Positions 47,320 to 56,094 of a stretch of 64,000 nucleotides of DNA are shown in pieces (the stretch's first letter is position 1; the number at the start of each line of letters is the position of its first letter). The stretch covers positions 55,781 through 119,780 of the forward strand of contig NZ_QJSH01000010.1 in assembly GCF_003426025.1 (NCBI RefSeq). The letters run 5' to 3'. This stretch comes from Paraliobacillus quinghaiensis. GTDB taxonomy: Bacteria > Bacillota > Bacilli > Bacillales > Amphibacillaceae. Both the position numbers and the translations under genes were made by a program. The notes beneath the pieces were generated by a model. It was not told where the DNA came from and did not search any database. It saw only the letters and a program-made list of their open reading frames with translations.

Positions 47320-48342
47320 GTGGCACGAAAAAAAATTCTTGTTACAGGTGGTGCCGGGTTTATCGGCGGTAACTTTGTTCAATATATGGTAGACAAGTAT
47401 CCTCAATATGACATTTATAATTTAGATTTATTAACCTATGCTGGGGATTTAACAAAGCACAAACATATTGAAACAAAAGACAATTATTATTTTGTTAAAG
47501 CAGACATTGCTGACCGTGAATCAATAATAGCATTTTTTGAAAAAGAAAAATTTGATTACGTTGTTCATTTTGCTGCTGAAAGTCATGTTGACCGCTCCAT
47601 TGTAGATCCTGGGGTTTTTGTGCAAACGAATGTAGTCGGCACACAAGTATTATTAGATGCATCGAGAGCAGTTGATGTTACAAAATTTGTTCACGTATCA
47701 ACAGATGAAGTATATGGCGAGTTAGATTTTAATCCTACTACATTCTTTACAGAAGAGACTCCTTTACAGCCTAATAGTCCGTATAGTGCAAGTAAAGCAT
47801 CATCAGATTTATTAGTACGTGCTTATAATGAAACTTATGGATTGCCAGTCAATATTACACGCTGTTCAAATAACTATGGGCCTTACCATTTTCCAGAAAA
47901 ATTGATCCCTTTATCAATTTCACGTGTTCTAAATGAGCAAAAGGTGCCTGTTTATGGAGACGGAAAAAACATTCGTGATTGGTTACATGTAATTGATCAC
48001 TGTGCAGCGATTGATTTAGTGCTACATGAAGGTGTAAATGGCGAAGTATATAACGTAGGTGGCCATAATGAACGGACCAACTTAGAAGTAGTTAAAACTA
48101 TAATAAAAACTTTAGGTAAATCTGAAGAGCTAATTGAATTTGTAAAGGATCGACTAGGACACGATAAACGTTATGCAATTGACCCTTCAAAACTAGAAAA
48201 ATTGGGTTGGAAACCTACTTACACATTTGATACTGGAATTGCTCAGACTATACAATGGTATTTAGATAATCAGGAGTGGTGGGAACGTATTATAAGTGGA
48301 GAGTATCAGAATTATTTCGTAAAGCAATACAGTTTAAAGTAA
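47320..48342 (+). CDS. rmlB: dTDP-glucose 4,6-dehydratase
   Basis: GTG start after AAGAGGTGA. The 340-residue enzyme has VTGGAGFIGGNF, HFAAESHVDRSI, STDEVYGE with catalytic Asp-Glu, and YSASKASSDLLV with YxxxK. It turns dTDP-glucose into dTDP-4-keto-6-deoxyglucose. It is the last gene of the polysaccharide locus; a terminator follows. Confidence 0.96.
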   Translation: MARKKILVTGGAGFIGGNFVQYMVDKYPQYDIYNLDLLTYAGDLTKHKHIETKDNYYFVKADIADRESIIAFFEKEKFDYVVHFAAESHVDRSIVDPGVFVQTNVVGTQVLLDASRAVDVTKFVHVSTDEVYGELDFNPTTFFTEETPLQPNSPYSASKASSDLLVRAYNETYGLPVNITRCSNNYGPYHFPEKLIPLSISRVLNEQKVPVYGDGKNIRDWLHVIDHCAAIDLVLHEGVNGEVYNVGGHNERTNLEVVKTIIKTLGKSEELIEFVKDRLGHDKRYAIDPSKLEKLGWKPTYTFDTGIAQTIQWYLDNQEWWERIISGEYQNYFVKQYSLK

Positions 48343-48428
48343 TAAATTAAAAATACTTGTCTAAAAGTATGATGGATAGAAATTAACGACTCAATCAAAA
48401 AATAACTATTTAAACTTGGTACAAAAGA

Positions 48429-48457
48429 AAGCCCTCTAGAAATTAGAGGGCTTATTT
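48429..48457 (+). terminator. terminator at the end of the polysaccharide locus
   Basis: AGCCCTCT/AGAGGGCT stem with 7-nt loop and TATTTGTATTT tail; adjacent A/T extends the stem. Confidence 0.8.
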
Positions 48458-48557
48458 GTATTTATGGTATAATTCAGAATATTCCGTTAATGAAAAAGGC
48501 TATAAAAAACCAATTTTATAAATTCATTTTTAAAAATTTCAAGGTGCAGGAAATAAT

Positions 48558-49967
48558 CTAGATTTTTAAGATTTCATGCATTAATTGTTCGCTACTAAAA
48601 TATTCCAACGTATATTTGTTTTTATATACAAATTTTCGAATCAAATTTCTAGGCTTGTGTTTTATCTTTTCTAAAAAAGCAAGAAAATCATCACTATTAG
48701 ATTTAAACACTTTGGTAAGTAAAAGCTTTTCTGGTTTAGACATCGCTTTATATTCTTCACTATCCAGTAGGCCGTTTGATTTTCCCTTTAATTTATTGAT
48801 GATATACCAAACGCGGTGTTTCCTCTTACCCTTTTGTTTATTGTTTGCGTATTTTGCAATTACATCTTTTCCGTCTTTTGTGATGATGTAGATTGTTTTA
48901 TCATTATATTTGATTAAAACTTTCTCGCCTTTAAACATTTCTGGTATAGAGTATTGATTGTTTTTAAACCGTAGCATGCAATTGTTAGATACCTTGCCAA
49001 CTTTTCTATGATAATATATGTACTCATGTTTAGGTAATGCAATCAACCTATTACGTTCATGATTAATTAGATTTTCACACTTATCGTTCTTTCTCGGATG
49101 TTTCCTTATATTAAGCTCTCTTGTAATGTTATCAACATATTCCTGAAGTTCCTCCATGGAGTCAAATGAATTAATATAAGACTGTTCGAATTGCTTCTTA
49201 AGAATGCCAACATTGTTTTCAACATTGCCCTTCTGATTAGGACAGTGAGGAGAGCAAAAGGAGACGTTAAATTTATAATGACTAGACAGATCTTCAAATA
49301 ATGTTGTTAATTTTACATCACTATCTTTAGCAGAAGAAAATATTCTAGCAATTCTCATATTATCTAGCACAAGCTTAGGTGGTACACCGTTCATGTCGTT
49401 TATAAATTGCTTAAAAGCAATAACAAATGATTCACTGTTACCATTAGGTAGAACATAGGCCATTTTATAATTGCTATATGGAAATGAAAATACCGCTAGA
49501 GAGACCTTAGTAGCTTTCGGATTATCCCCTATCTGTACTCTAATTGTTCCCCAATCAAATTCTACTGCTTCACCTGGCAAATGAACAATATTTAGATAAC
49601 TTTCCTTGATAACATTTTTCCCAAGCTTAATAAGTTCTTTCACTTTGGTAAAGGAAATATTATATCCCTTTGCAAGTAGTAAAAGGTAAATTTCTTTATT
49701 ACTTAATTTGATTTTATGACGTAAATTATAAGTACTTCTTCTTAATCGAAGAAAATATATGATATGTTCCTGTATTTCCTTTATGACCGGATCATATATG
49801 GATTGCTTTGTTGTTGAAGGAAATATCGACCCTGTTTCCCGCAATCTTTTAATAAGGTTTGTTACTGTATTCTTTGATACACCAACTGAATCAGCGATTT
49901 CACGATAAGGTTTTCCGTTTAGAACAAATTCTAATATCTCGGTGTATTTTGTTTCATCTAGTGTCAT
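48558..49967 (-). mobile_element. istA: IS21-family transposase IstA without its IstB partner
   Basis: A 469-residue intact frame. It has an N-terminal HTH (YREIADSVGVSKNTVTNLIKRL, about 21-42), then an integrase core with the DDE residues in EFDWG (about 142), LVLDNM (about 203) and KGNVEN, and a C-terminal beta region. This is the IstA/Mu-like transposase of IS21 elements. IS21 needs IstB, an ATPase normally encoded directly downstream. Here the next 200 bp downstream (48343-48557) hold only the rmlB end and a terminator, so istB is missing. I could not define terminal inverted repeats. It is probably a stranded, inactive copy. Confidence 0.82.
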
Positions 49968-50055
49968 TTATACAACTCCATTAAATTAATCTAGCAAGTT
50001 AATAGACTACCATTATCTGGTTGAAAACTAAAGATCTTTTTATGAAAGTATATAT

Positions 50056-50430
50056 CTACTTCTGAATGAGAAGTGCTGTTTGTGGTGCTTCTCCTTCTAT
50101 TTCTGTGCTGTGTTGTTCCAACGCATGGTTTATTTCCTGTGGTTTGTCTTTAACTTTTTTGCTTTCAATAGTAAACTGTAGTGATTTCATATCGTACCGT
50201 GCTGCTTGATTGCCGCCCTTGGATTGAAAGGATATATAGCCTTTTTCTTGTAATTCTATTCGAGCGCGTTTGAATGCACTATCTTTTAGTCCTGCTTTCA
50301 TTCGGAGCACGCCAGCTGCAACAGTGAATGTTTGTTTCCATCCTCTTTTATTATTGATATGCATCAACGTATGCCACAAAGCAACAACAGCGGATGAGGA
50401 TAAAGGATTGATTTCTTTTATGTAGTTCAT
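50056..50430 (-). CDS. phage-type replication protein N-terminal domain, probably truncated
   Basis: AGGAAG precedes ATG 50430. The 124 residues begin like the winged-helix N-terminal domain of phage DnaD-like replisome organisers: MNYIKEINPLSSSAVVALWH, HINNKRGW, VAAGVLRMKAGLKDSAFKRARIELQEKGYI. The usual long linker and DnaD C-terminal domain are missing; a 40-residue polar tail ends the frame. It is likely a remnant of a prophage or plasmid gene that may still be made. Confidence 0.55.
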   Translation of the reverse strand: MNYIKEINPLSSSAVVALWHTLMHINNKRGWKQTFTVAAGVLRMKAGLKDSAFKRARIELQEKGYISFQSKGGNQAARYDMKSLQFTIESKKVKDKPQEINHALEQHSTEIEGEAPQTALLIQK

Positions 50431-50633
50431 TTGATCGCTTCCTGTTTATGTGAAGTGTTTATTATAAATCTCCGTTCGATTCTATAATCGTTTGGATCGT
50501 TTCAGTTGGTGTCTGTTTGTTGTATATTCTGTTTTCATTACTCTTTTAGTTTAATAATGGAACCGTCAAGTAGTTGTCCAGACTGCGGTCCGTATACTGG
50601 TTGGTAGTGTAGCATTTTATGAATACGAGTGGG

Positions 50634-50790
50634 CAGCAAAGCAAGCAGCAATAAGGGGGAGCTCAATATTGTTTCCGGGTTTGGTTCCGGAATGCAGGCG
50701 TAATTCCGGAACCAAACCCGGGACATACTTAAAGAAAAAGAAATACAAAATGAAAATAGAGAAGAAGATGAAGGGATGTCAGGAAGACAG
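50634..50790 (+). repeat. phage-gene remnant with a perfect 19-bp palindrome (copy A)
   Basis: The + strand frame reads PGLVPECRRNSGTKPGTYLKKKK, like the Gly/Pro-rich linker of DnaD-type phage proteins. The DNA over it is an inverted repeat: 19 bp at 50675-50693 (CCGGGTTTGGTTCCGGAAT), 9-nt loop, and its exact complement at 50703-50721. A degraded copy of the whole segment lies at 51434-51600. Confidence 0.6.
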
Positions 50791-50999
50791 ACGACTCCCA
50801 AAAGCATTTCCTTGTGACCTAAATGCATTCTTCCTTTTTTACCATTATGTAATTGTGACTTGTGATATTGACTATGTTTTGTTATCGGTTAAACGAAAAG
50901 TAAATTATAAATTCATACAATCTCACCCAACTAAGACACTAAACACCAGCAATGTAACGATCATATATATATAAAGAGCTATAAGGGGAGGTAATAACA

Positions 51000-51197
51000 A
51001 TGGAAAGGTGTACAATTACTGTAAAAGAAGTAGCAAAGTATTTAGGTGTGCACACGGATACGATTTATGATTTGGTGCGTGAGGGATGCCTTCCCCATAT
51101 TCGTTTCGGGAGGAAGATTTTGTTTTACAAGGAAGCAATTGATGGATGGGTACGAGATCAGTCAAATGCCTCTGTAACCAGCAGGGGTGAGAGTTGA
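51000..51197 (+). CDS. excisionase-type helix-turn-helix protein
   Basis: GGGGAGG stands 8 nt before the ATG. The 65-residue protein is the small MerR/excisionase type DNA-binding domain: ITVKEVAKYLGVHTDTIYDLVREGCLPHIRFGRKILFYKEAIDGW. Such proteins direct excision of mobile elements or act as small repressors. No integrase is nearby, so it is likely left from a mobile element. A 12-bp hairpin (51247-51276, AGCGTGTGCCAT/ATGGTACACGCT) follows 50 bp later. Confidence 0.75.
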   Translation: MERCTITVKEVAKYLGVHTDTIYDLVREGCLPHIRFGRKILFYKEAIDGWVRDQSNASVTSRGES

Positions 51198-51761
51198 TGT
51201 TGGCTTAGATCCTTATAATAGCGTGGGCGTTTTGCTATAAACAACTAGCGTGTGCCATAGCTTAATGGTACACGCTGCTTGGAATTGGCTTAGTTGGTTT
51301 AATGGCACAACATCTAGAAGCTGTAACTATTAAACAATTATCTAATACTTTGTAGCGATTATTGTCTTGGTTGTTATAAATAAATATTACAGGAATACAC
51401 GAACTATTTATTTAGCGAGCATTTTATGTATGCGTTGCGGGGCAGGAAATCAAGCAGGAATAAGGGGAAGCTCAATATTGTTTCTAGGACAATTTCAGAA
51501 TGATTCCAGGCGTAAATCCGGAACCATTCCGGAACAAAACCCGGGACATACTTAAAAGAAAAGAAATACAAAAAGAAATTAGAGGAGGAAGTGAAGGGCT
51601 ATGGTCAGAACCATTCAAAAGACAAATTGATAGATTTGTCCCTGAAGAGGGAGAAGTATTTTATTTTTCAAATAACATGATGTTAGGGATTTTGTTGGAA
51701 TGCATGAAGGAGTTTTGAAAGGAAAGCATTTTGTCAATTTTCAAACAGTTTTAAATGGGTG
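51198..51761. other. gene-poor stretch with a second phage-gene remnant
   Basis: After a hairpin at 51247-51276, the segment 51434-51600 is a diverged direct copy of 50634-50790: AATAAGGGG-AGCTCAATATTGTTTC, CCGGAACCATTCCGGAAC, and AAACCCGGGACATACTTAAA are shared in order. Frames through it are broken. No other gene is supported. Confidence 0.55.
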
Positions 51762-52226
51762 TTAATTATGATACTTGATGGCATAGTGTAGTTGTATCGT
51801 ACGTTTAAGTTGTGTGCGTAGCTGATAGGTAGATTCTTCGAGGTTTAGTGTAGTGCCATTACGGAAAATGACCGTTGAATGGTTGGTATCTGGGTGTTGG
51901 ACTATTTTAAGTATATGCTGTGCAAACAGCCAACTACAAGCATAATTAGTAGGTGATTGTGTCGGTAATCCATAAATATTTGTGCGTTCATAAATGAGAA
52001 TCGGTACTTTATGGATCGCGCCTATTAGATGACTTGCGGCTTTTCGTCTTCCTTGATAGGAGGATGCACCAGCTAGGCAATTTCCTTTAATGATCGCTAG
52101 AGGTGCTTGGCGCGTCACTAAAGTTTGGTTCTTTTCTATAATACGTGTCGTATAATCGAAATGTCTTATAGGGACGATGGCTAGTGTATCTCGAGTAATA
52201 TGATAGGCGTCATCAATCTGTCGCAT
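51762..52226 (-). CDS. comK: ComK-family competence transcription factor, short form
   Basis: AAGGAAGAG precedes ATG 52226. The 154-residue protein follows the ComK pattern: ITRDTLAIVPI, RIIEKNQ, APLAIIKGNCLAGASSYQGRRKAASHLIG, HKVPILIYERTNIYGLPTQSPTNYACSWLFAQHI, and STVIFRNGTTLNL. The SSYxGRR core and PT...SP...CxW are family hallmarks. ComK activates DNA uptake genes by binding AT-rich K-boxes. It is about 40 residues shorter at the C-terminus than B. subtilis ComK, the part involved in MecA/ClpCP control there. It lies 3 bp after an XRE regulator, so both are in one operon. Confidence 0.82.
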   Translation of the reverse strand: MRQIDDAYHITRDTLAIVPIRHFDYTTRIIEKNQTLVTRQAPLAIIKGNCLAGASSYQGRRKAASHLIGAIHKVPILIYERTNIYGLPTQSPTNYACSWLFAQHILKIVQHPDTNHSTVIFRNGTTLNLEESTYQLRTQLKRTIQLHYAIKYHN

Positions 52227-52229
52227 CGT

Positions 52230-52487
52230 TTACTCTTCCTTTTCTTTGATTTGGTCAATTAGTGGTTTGAATTGTTTGTATAAATCACCCAGATCAATTT
52301 TTAATGGTTCAACTAATTTTAATAATGTTATAAAAGAAGGCGAGCTGGAACCATTCTCAATTTGACTTAAATAAGTTACACTAAGTTTTGCTTTTTCTGC
52401 TACTTCTGCTTGTTTTAGATCAAATGCTTTTCTTCGCAAGCGTAAATACTTACCCAATTCTTCCTCTAGTAACTTTGGATTTTCCAT
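52230..52487 (-). CDS. XRE-family transcriptional regulator
   Basis: ATG 52487 lies 8 nt after AAAGGG; an upstream ATG at 52511 lacks a site. The 85-residue protein has one HTH_3 domain: YLRLRRKAFDLKQAEVAEKAKLSVTYLSQIENGSSSPSFITLLKLVEPLKI. The short tail is charged. Being directly upstream of comK in the same operon, it may control competence or its own promoter. Confidence 0.85.
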   Translation of the reverse strand: MENPKLLEEELGKYLRLRRKAFDLKQAEVAEKAKLSVTYLSQIENGSSSPSFITLLKLVEPLKIDLGDLYKQFKPLIDQIKEKEE

Positions 52488-52511
52488 CAGAATCGCCCTT
52501 TTTAAACCCAT

Positions 52512-52911
52512 TATCTATATAGGCAAAACAGAGTAACATAAGCTATGGTTGGAATTATGGTAGTATATGGGATTTTGGTGATATTTTTTTGTGTGGTAAG
52601 ATGTTGGGGTTAGATCCTCGTTGTGGAGAGATTTGTTATCTCTTGGTGGGGATCTAGTTATGGCTTTACTCCGATCGCACAAGATTATAATGATAGATAC
52701 CCAGGGCTGATTGGGAGTTATAGAAAACCAGAATTAGAAAGGTCATTTATAAAAGTTATAATAAATGTAGGGAGTTGGAAGGAGATACTACCAAATTGAA
52801 ATCATACATTATTACCGTGCTTCAGGAAATAATGTGTACCACCGAATTTGATATTAAAGCAAACAGGAAGCAGAGGACCACCGTCCCTGCTTTTTGAAAA
52901 GGAGTTTTTAT
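52512..52911 (+). promoter_or_regulatory. structured leader of the acyl-CoA dehydrogenase-like gene, possible attenuator
   Basis: TTGGTG (52575-52580), 16-bp spacer and TAAGAT (52597-52602) can start a transcript of about 300 nt before the gene. It contains a two-part hairpin (AGATCC...GGATCT enclosing AGAGAT/ATCTCT, 52612-52654), ACATTATT/AATAATGT (about 52805-52833), and a terminator AGCAGAGGAC/GTCCCTGCTT with TTTTT (52869-52895) right before the ribosome binding site. The layout is that of a riboswitch or attenuator; I recognise no known family. Confidence 0.5.
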
Positions 52912-54000
52912 ATGTTGTTTACTACAGAACAAATTCAGTTTATTCGAAGGGAAAGTAAGAGGTGCGAACAAAACAAACGTTTAACCGAACGTTTGCATGC
53001 ATTTATGACGGAGCATCAGTTGTTTAAACTTATTGTTCCTGAGGAAATGGGTGGGAAGATGCTTGGCTTGCCAAGTGCTGTAAGGATTTTTCAAGAAGCG
53101 TCTTCTATTGATGGTAACTTCGGGTGGCTTGTCACTGTAGGTTCAGGCGGTGGTATGTTCACGCAAAATATGACGACACAAGCTGCTAAAAGTTATTATT
53201 CACCTAAAAATGCTGTCATTGCAGGTAGTGGCTTTCCGGCCGGTACAGCAGAAGTTAGAGAAGATGGCTATATCATTAATGGGAAATGGATGTACTGTAG
53301 TGGTTCCCAATATGCGACGCTATTCACAGTGAGTTGTCGTGTGAAAGGTGAAACTACAGAGCAAGATCAAATTCTCGCTTTTATACTTGATCCGGATCAA
53401 GTGACCGTTATAGAAGACTGGAAAGCGTTTGGATTAAAAGGTACAAGCAGCCATAGTATTGAAGTTGTTGATCAATTTGTTCCTAATCACCGTGCATTTT
53501 CTATTTTTGAGAACCAAAATCACCTTGGAGGTCTAGTTCATACATTCCCGTTTGTGCCATTTGCTGAAGCATCATTTGCTGCAGTTTCTCTTGGGATTGG
53601 TGAACACTTCTTGGAAGAGGTTGGTTCCTTGTTAGAAATAAGTAAACAGAATTGGCAGCAGGGACCGGTCGATCGCTATAAATTACTTAAACGAAAACTA
53701 GCATCTGAAAAACAGCGCTTGGAAAAGGCAAATCAAGCTTTTCATAACATAGTAGAAGAATCTTGGGACATTCATAGTAATGGCAGTGTACTTTCAGAAG
53801 AACTTATCGAACGATTCTCAACGGTTGCAAAAAGGAGCGCATCATCAGCGATCACTTGTGCAAATAACTTATTCAGACACATCGGAATGCAAGCTGTTAA
53901 AGAACCTAATGACTTAAATCAAATTTGGCGTGATTTATATACAGCCTCCCAACATGCCTTCTTAATCCCAGTTAAAGATGAAGATTCAAGACCATTTTAG
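52912..54000 (+). CDS. acyl-CoA dehydrogenase family flavoprotein
   Basis: AAGGAG lies 7 nt before ATG 52912. The 362-residue protein has the acyl-CoA dehydrogenase fold: helical N-terminal domain, middle beta domain (PAGTAEVREDGYIINGKWMYCSGSQYATLFTV, DWKAFGLKGTSSHSIEVVDQFVPN), and helical C-terminal domain with RHIGMQAVKEPNDLNQIWRDLYTASQHAFL. That ending and the SGS...GTSSHS pattern place it nearer to the flavin-dependent monooxygenase branch (HpaB/DszC-like) than to fatty-acid enzymes; the usual catalytic Glu is not evident. Substrate unknown. A leader with a terminator precedes it. Confidence 0.75.
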   Translation: MLFTTEQIQFIRRESKRCEQNKRLTERLHAFMTEHQLFKLIVPEEMGGKMLGLPSAVRIFQEASSIDGNFGWLVTVGSGGGMFTQNMTTQAAKSYYSPKNAVIAGSGFPAGTAEVREDGYIINGKWMYCSGSQYATLFTVSCRVKGETTEQDQILAFILDPDQVTVIEDWKAFGLKGTSSHSIEVVDQFVPNHRAFSIFENQNHLGGLVHTFPFVPFAEASFAAVSLGIGEHFLEEVGSLLEISKQNWQQGPVDRYKLLKRKLASEKQRLEKANQAFHNIVEESWDIHSNGSVLSEELIERFSTVAKRSASSAITCANNLFRHIGMQAVKEPNDLNQIWRDLYTASQHAFLIPVKDEDSRPF

Positions 54001-54012
54001 ATTATAAGTCTT

Positions 54013-54054
54013 AAATAGGAAATGCTGGTGATCAACTGGTAGCTGAAACTAAAT
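54013..54054 (+). pseudogene. 42-bp fragment of an AbrB-type antitoxin gene
   Basis: This matches 61495-61536, inside the antitoxin gene at 61209, at 39 of 42 positions; in frame it reads IGNAGDQLVAETK. Nothing else of that gene remains here. It lies between the dehydrogenase stop and its terminator. Confidence 0.8.
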
Positions 54055-54065
54055 CACTCAAACAA

Positions 54066-54108
54066 AGAAATAACCGTCTCCATGACTAGTGGATAGACGG
54101 TTATTTCT
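54066..54108 (+). terminator. terminator after the acyl-CoA dehydrogenase-like gene
   Basis: AAATAACCGTCT and AGACGGTTATTT form a 12-bp stem with a TCTTAG tail. Confidence 0.8.
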
Positions 54109-54385
54109 TAGGAATAAATCAATGACTAAGCTAGTATACATATCAGAATAAAATTATGAATTGTACAATTTCACATTTAACTGTATTGGGCTAATTAAGT
54201 TACGTGATTAATGGCGTTTTTCTTGTGGTAAAGAAACTCTGTGAATAGAATGTATCTTTTTTGTAAAATTATTGTCTAATACCTAGTTAAATCAGACTAT
54301 TATCCTCTTGTGTGACATAGATATTCTGATATAATAAAATACATTGAAAATTATTTTATGACTAGCAGAGAAATGGAATGTTCCT
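54109..54385. other. AT-rich gap, nothing recognised
   Basis: About 280 bp without an open frame or clear hairpin. It presumably holds the promoter of the two small genes that follow. Confidence 0.4.
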
Positions 54386-54532
54386 ATGACGAAGTTTCAT
54401 AAACTACCGAAAACAGTAAAAAAGACCGTTCGATATATATTACAAGATGCTGAAGCTCAGAATCTTGCAGATATAGAAACGCAGTTATTAGCAGCAATAC
54501 AAAAGAAAAAAGAAATTTTACAAGATAAATAG
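54386..54532 (+). CDS. 48-residue small basic protein of unknown function
   Basis: ATG 54386, 48 codons. The product is helical and charged (KLPKTVKKTVRYILQDAEAQ, then LADIETQLLAAIQKKKEIL). The ribosome binding site is weak (GGAATG). Support comes from its placement just before the better supported small gene at 54561 and from its regular amphipathic pattern. No family recognised; no signal or membrane segment. Confidence 0.45.
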   Translation: MTKFHKLPKTVKKTVRYILQDAEAQNLADIETQLLAAIQKKKEILQDK

Positions 54533-54560
54533 TCTGAATCTTTAGAATGGAGAGTTGATC

Positions 54561-54695
54561 GTGCAAACGTTGTCTCATACAGAAAAGTTAAAAGAACTTC
54601 TAACAAAGGTATACCAAGATGCAAATAATGGAGCTGGAATAGAGGAAGTAATGTCACTAATGCAAAAAGAATTAACTCAAATGCAAGAAAATTAA
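54561..54695 (+). CDS. 44-residue small protein, paralog of the gene at 7216
   Basis: GTG start 8 nt after GGAG. KLKELLTKVYQDANNGAGIEE aligns with the protein at 7216; the sequence then continues VMSLMQKELTQMQEN. Conservation at two distant sites in one window argues it is a real small-protein family. Predicted helix-turn-helix hairpin by eye; role unknown. Confidence 0.6.
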   Translation: MQTLSHTEKLKELLTKVYQDANNGAGIEEVMSLMQKELTQMQEN

Positions 54696-54743
54696 TGGTT
54701 TCTTGCTGAGATTTTGGACGTAGGGATCGTTAAGGGTTAAGTG

Positions 54744-54781
54744 GTAAAGGGAGCATGTACTAGTTGCATGCTCCCTTTACT
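54744..54781 (+). terminator. terminator after the small-protein pair
   Basis: AAAGGGAGCATG and CATGCTCCCTTT form a 12-bp stem followed by ACTATAAT; also able to serve the other strand. Confidence 0.75.
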
Positions 54782-55022
54782 ATAATATTTGGTTTTCAAA
54801 ATTTATATTTCATTAATAAGTACCGTAGAACTGCAATTGATCCGCCACCATGTTTAAATCTACCACCTTGAATTTGATAATATACCTCAGGTGTCGGAAG
54901 TCAGTAGATTAATATTCTTCACTTACTTTGATCTAGATCTTATACTTTTATCCCATTGACTTTGCTCTATCATATTATTCCTCCATTTGTGTAATTTTTG
55001 TTAAAGTTGATTGATGTAAGAT

Positions 55023-55532
55023 TCAGCACTCATTTGCTAATATTTTTTTGATTTTCGGCTTGGCAAGTCTTGCCCAATTTTTTACTGCATCGACGGTTAC
55101 ATTTTCCTGCGTGGCAATTTCTTTATAGGTTTTGTCGTATAACACAGCTAGCGTAAACCACTTCATTTGATTGGCTGATAACTGTTTCTCGATGGACTCT
55201 AGTAAATAAGGATCAAAGTCTATTTCAAGTGTTGCTGTCAGTTGATCAGTTTCCGATGCGATCCCAGCGATATAGGATTCCTGCAACTCCGCTTTACGAA
55301 CCCGCGATCGAATCATACTGAGAAAAGCTTTATCTATCAGAAAGTATGCATAACTAGAGAATTTCCCCCGCTTTTCATCATACGTCTCCATCGCCTTCCA
55401 AAGTGTAATCGTTCCTTCTTGATAGAATTCCTGGTCCGAATCACGAATCCTATACTTGTTAATTAAGTGGTAAATGATATTTTCATGATCATTTAATACA
55501 TTTTCAAAATCTAGCATTTTCTCTTCATTCAT
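55023..55532 (-). CDS. sigma-70 family RNA polymerase sigma factor
   Basis: Two successive ATGs follow AGAGG; the second (55532) has the better spacing. The 169-residue protein has region 2 (HENIIYHLINKYRI, DQEFYQEGTITLWKAMETYDEKRGKFSSYAYFLIDKAFLSMIRS) and region 4 (LSANQMKWFTLAVLYDKTYKEIATQENVTVDAVKNWARLAKPKI). It is of the short SigH/ComX/YlaC-like size rather than a full primary factor. There is no anti-sigma gene beside it. Being near comK it could be a competence or stress factor, but this is inference. Confidence 0.85.
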   Translation of the reverse strand: MNEEKMLDFENVLNDHENIIYHLINKYRIRDSDQEFYQEGTITLWKAMETYDEKRGKFSSYAYFLIDKAFLSMIRSRVRKAELQESYIAGIASETDQLTATLEIDFDPYLLESIEKQLSANQMKWFTLAVLYDKTYKEIATQENVTVDAVKNWARLAKPKIKKILANEC

Positions 55533-56094
55533 CATAGCCTCTATCTTAAAAGTGCACCTTTAACAGTTATTCCGCGGTAAATTCAGTTTAAGAGAAAGGT
55601 GAGATTGGTGCAGAAGGGATAATTAAGTTTGCATAGCTAGAAATTGTAGTTTGACTGGTGGAAATCGAAAAACCTGCAAGAGAAAAGTGAGTTTGGAGGG
55701 GGTATATAGTAAGTTAGGGTTGATTTTTGCTTCTTCTAACGGGGGCAATAAGCGAACCCCCTGTCGAAAGACAAATTGAAGCTTATCTGTGAAGAGAGGA
55801 CGAAAATCTTACTTGCAAAATAAACTTATGGCCCTGGTGATGAGCTTATTTTTTGACCTTTTAAATACATCTACACCTCATACTAATTAAAACTATATTG
55901 ATATCAGTAGGAAAATCCATGGGGGTAACATAGTGTTTTGAATTTGTGAGGAATATAATAAATTTTGTATTTCTATTAACGACTTAAAGGAGTATGTTAT
56001 TCAGAGGAATGCAAAAAAAATTTCTTTTTATGGTAAAATTAAGTTAGTCTACTAGATAGATAATATTTTTGTATGCCTAGGGGAGGTTGTTGTG
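55533..56094. other. gap upstream of the SIR2 gene, holding one copy of a hairpin-rich element
   Basis: Apart from the element at 55740-55812 (separate entry), the stretch has no gene. AGGGGAGG at 56079-56086 is the ribosome binding site of the SIR2 gene. Confidence 0.5.
55740..55812 (+). repeat. hairpin-rich repeated element, copy 1
   Basis: GGGGG-CAATAAGCGAA-CCCCC forms hairpin 1, TGTC-GAAA-GACA forms hairpin 2 with a GNRA loop, and the loop ATAAGC is exactly complementary to GCTTAT downstream (55781-55786), allowing a pseudoknot. The block ends AGAGAGGACGAAAATCTTA. A diverged copy lies at 59625-59700. Confidence 0.6.

Noticed and set aside
50538..50828. 96-residue minus-strand frame
   Set aside because: Made by the palindromic remnant; the plus-strand reading resembles phage linker sequence while this one resembles nothing.
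51500..51718. 72-residue plus-strand frame in the second remnant copy
   Set aside because: Starts inside a decayed duplicate and has no ribosome binding site; could at most be a relic.
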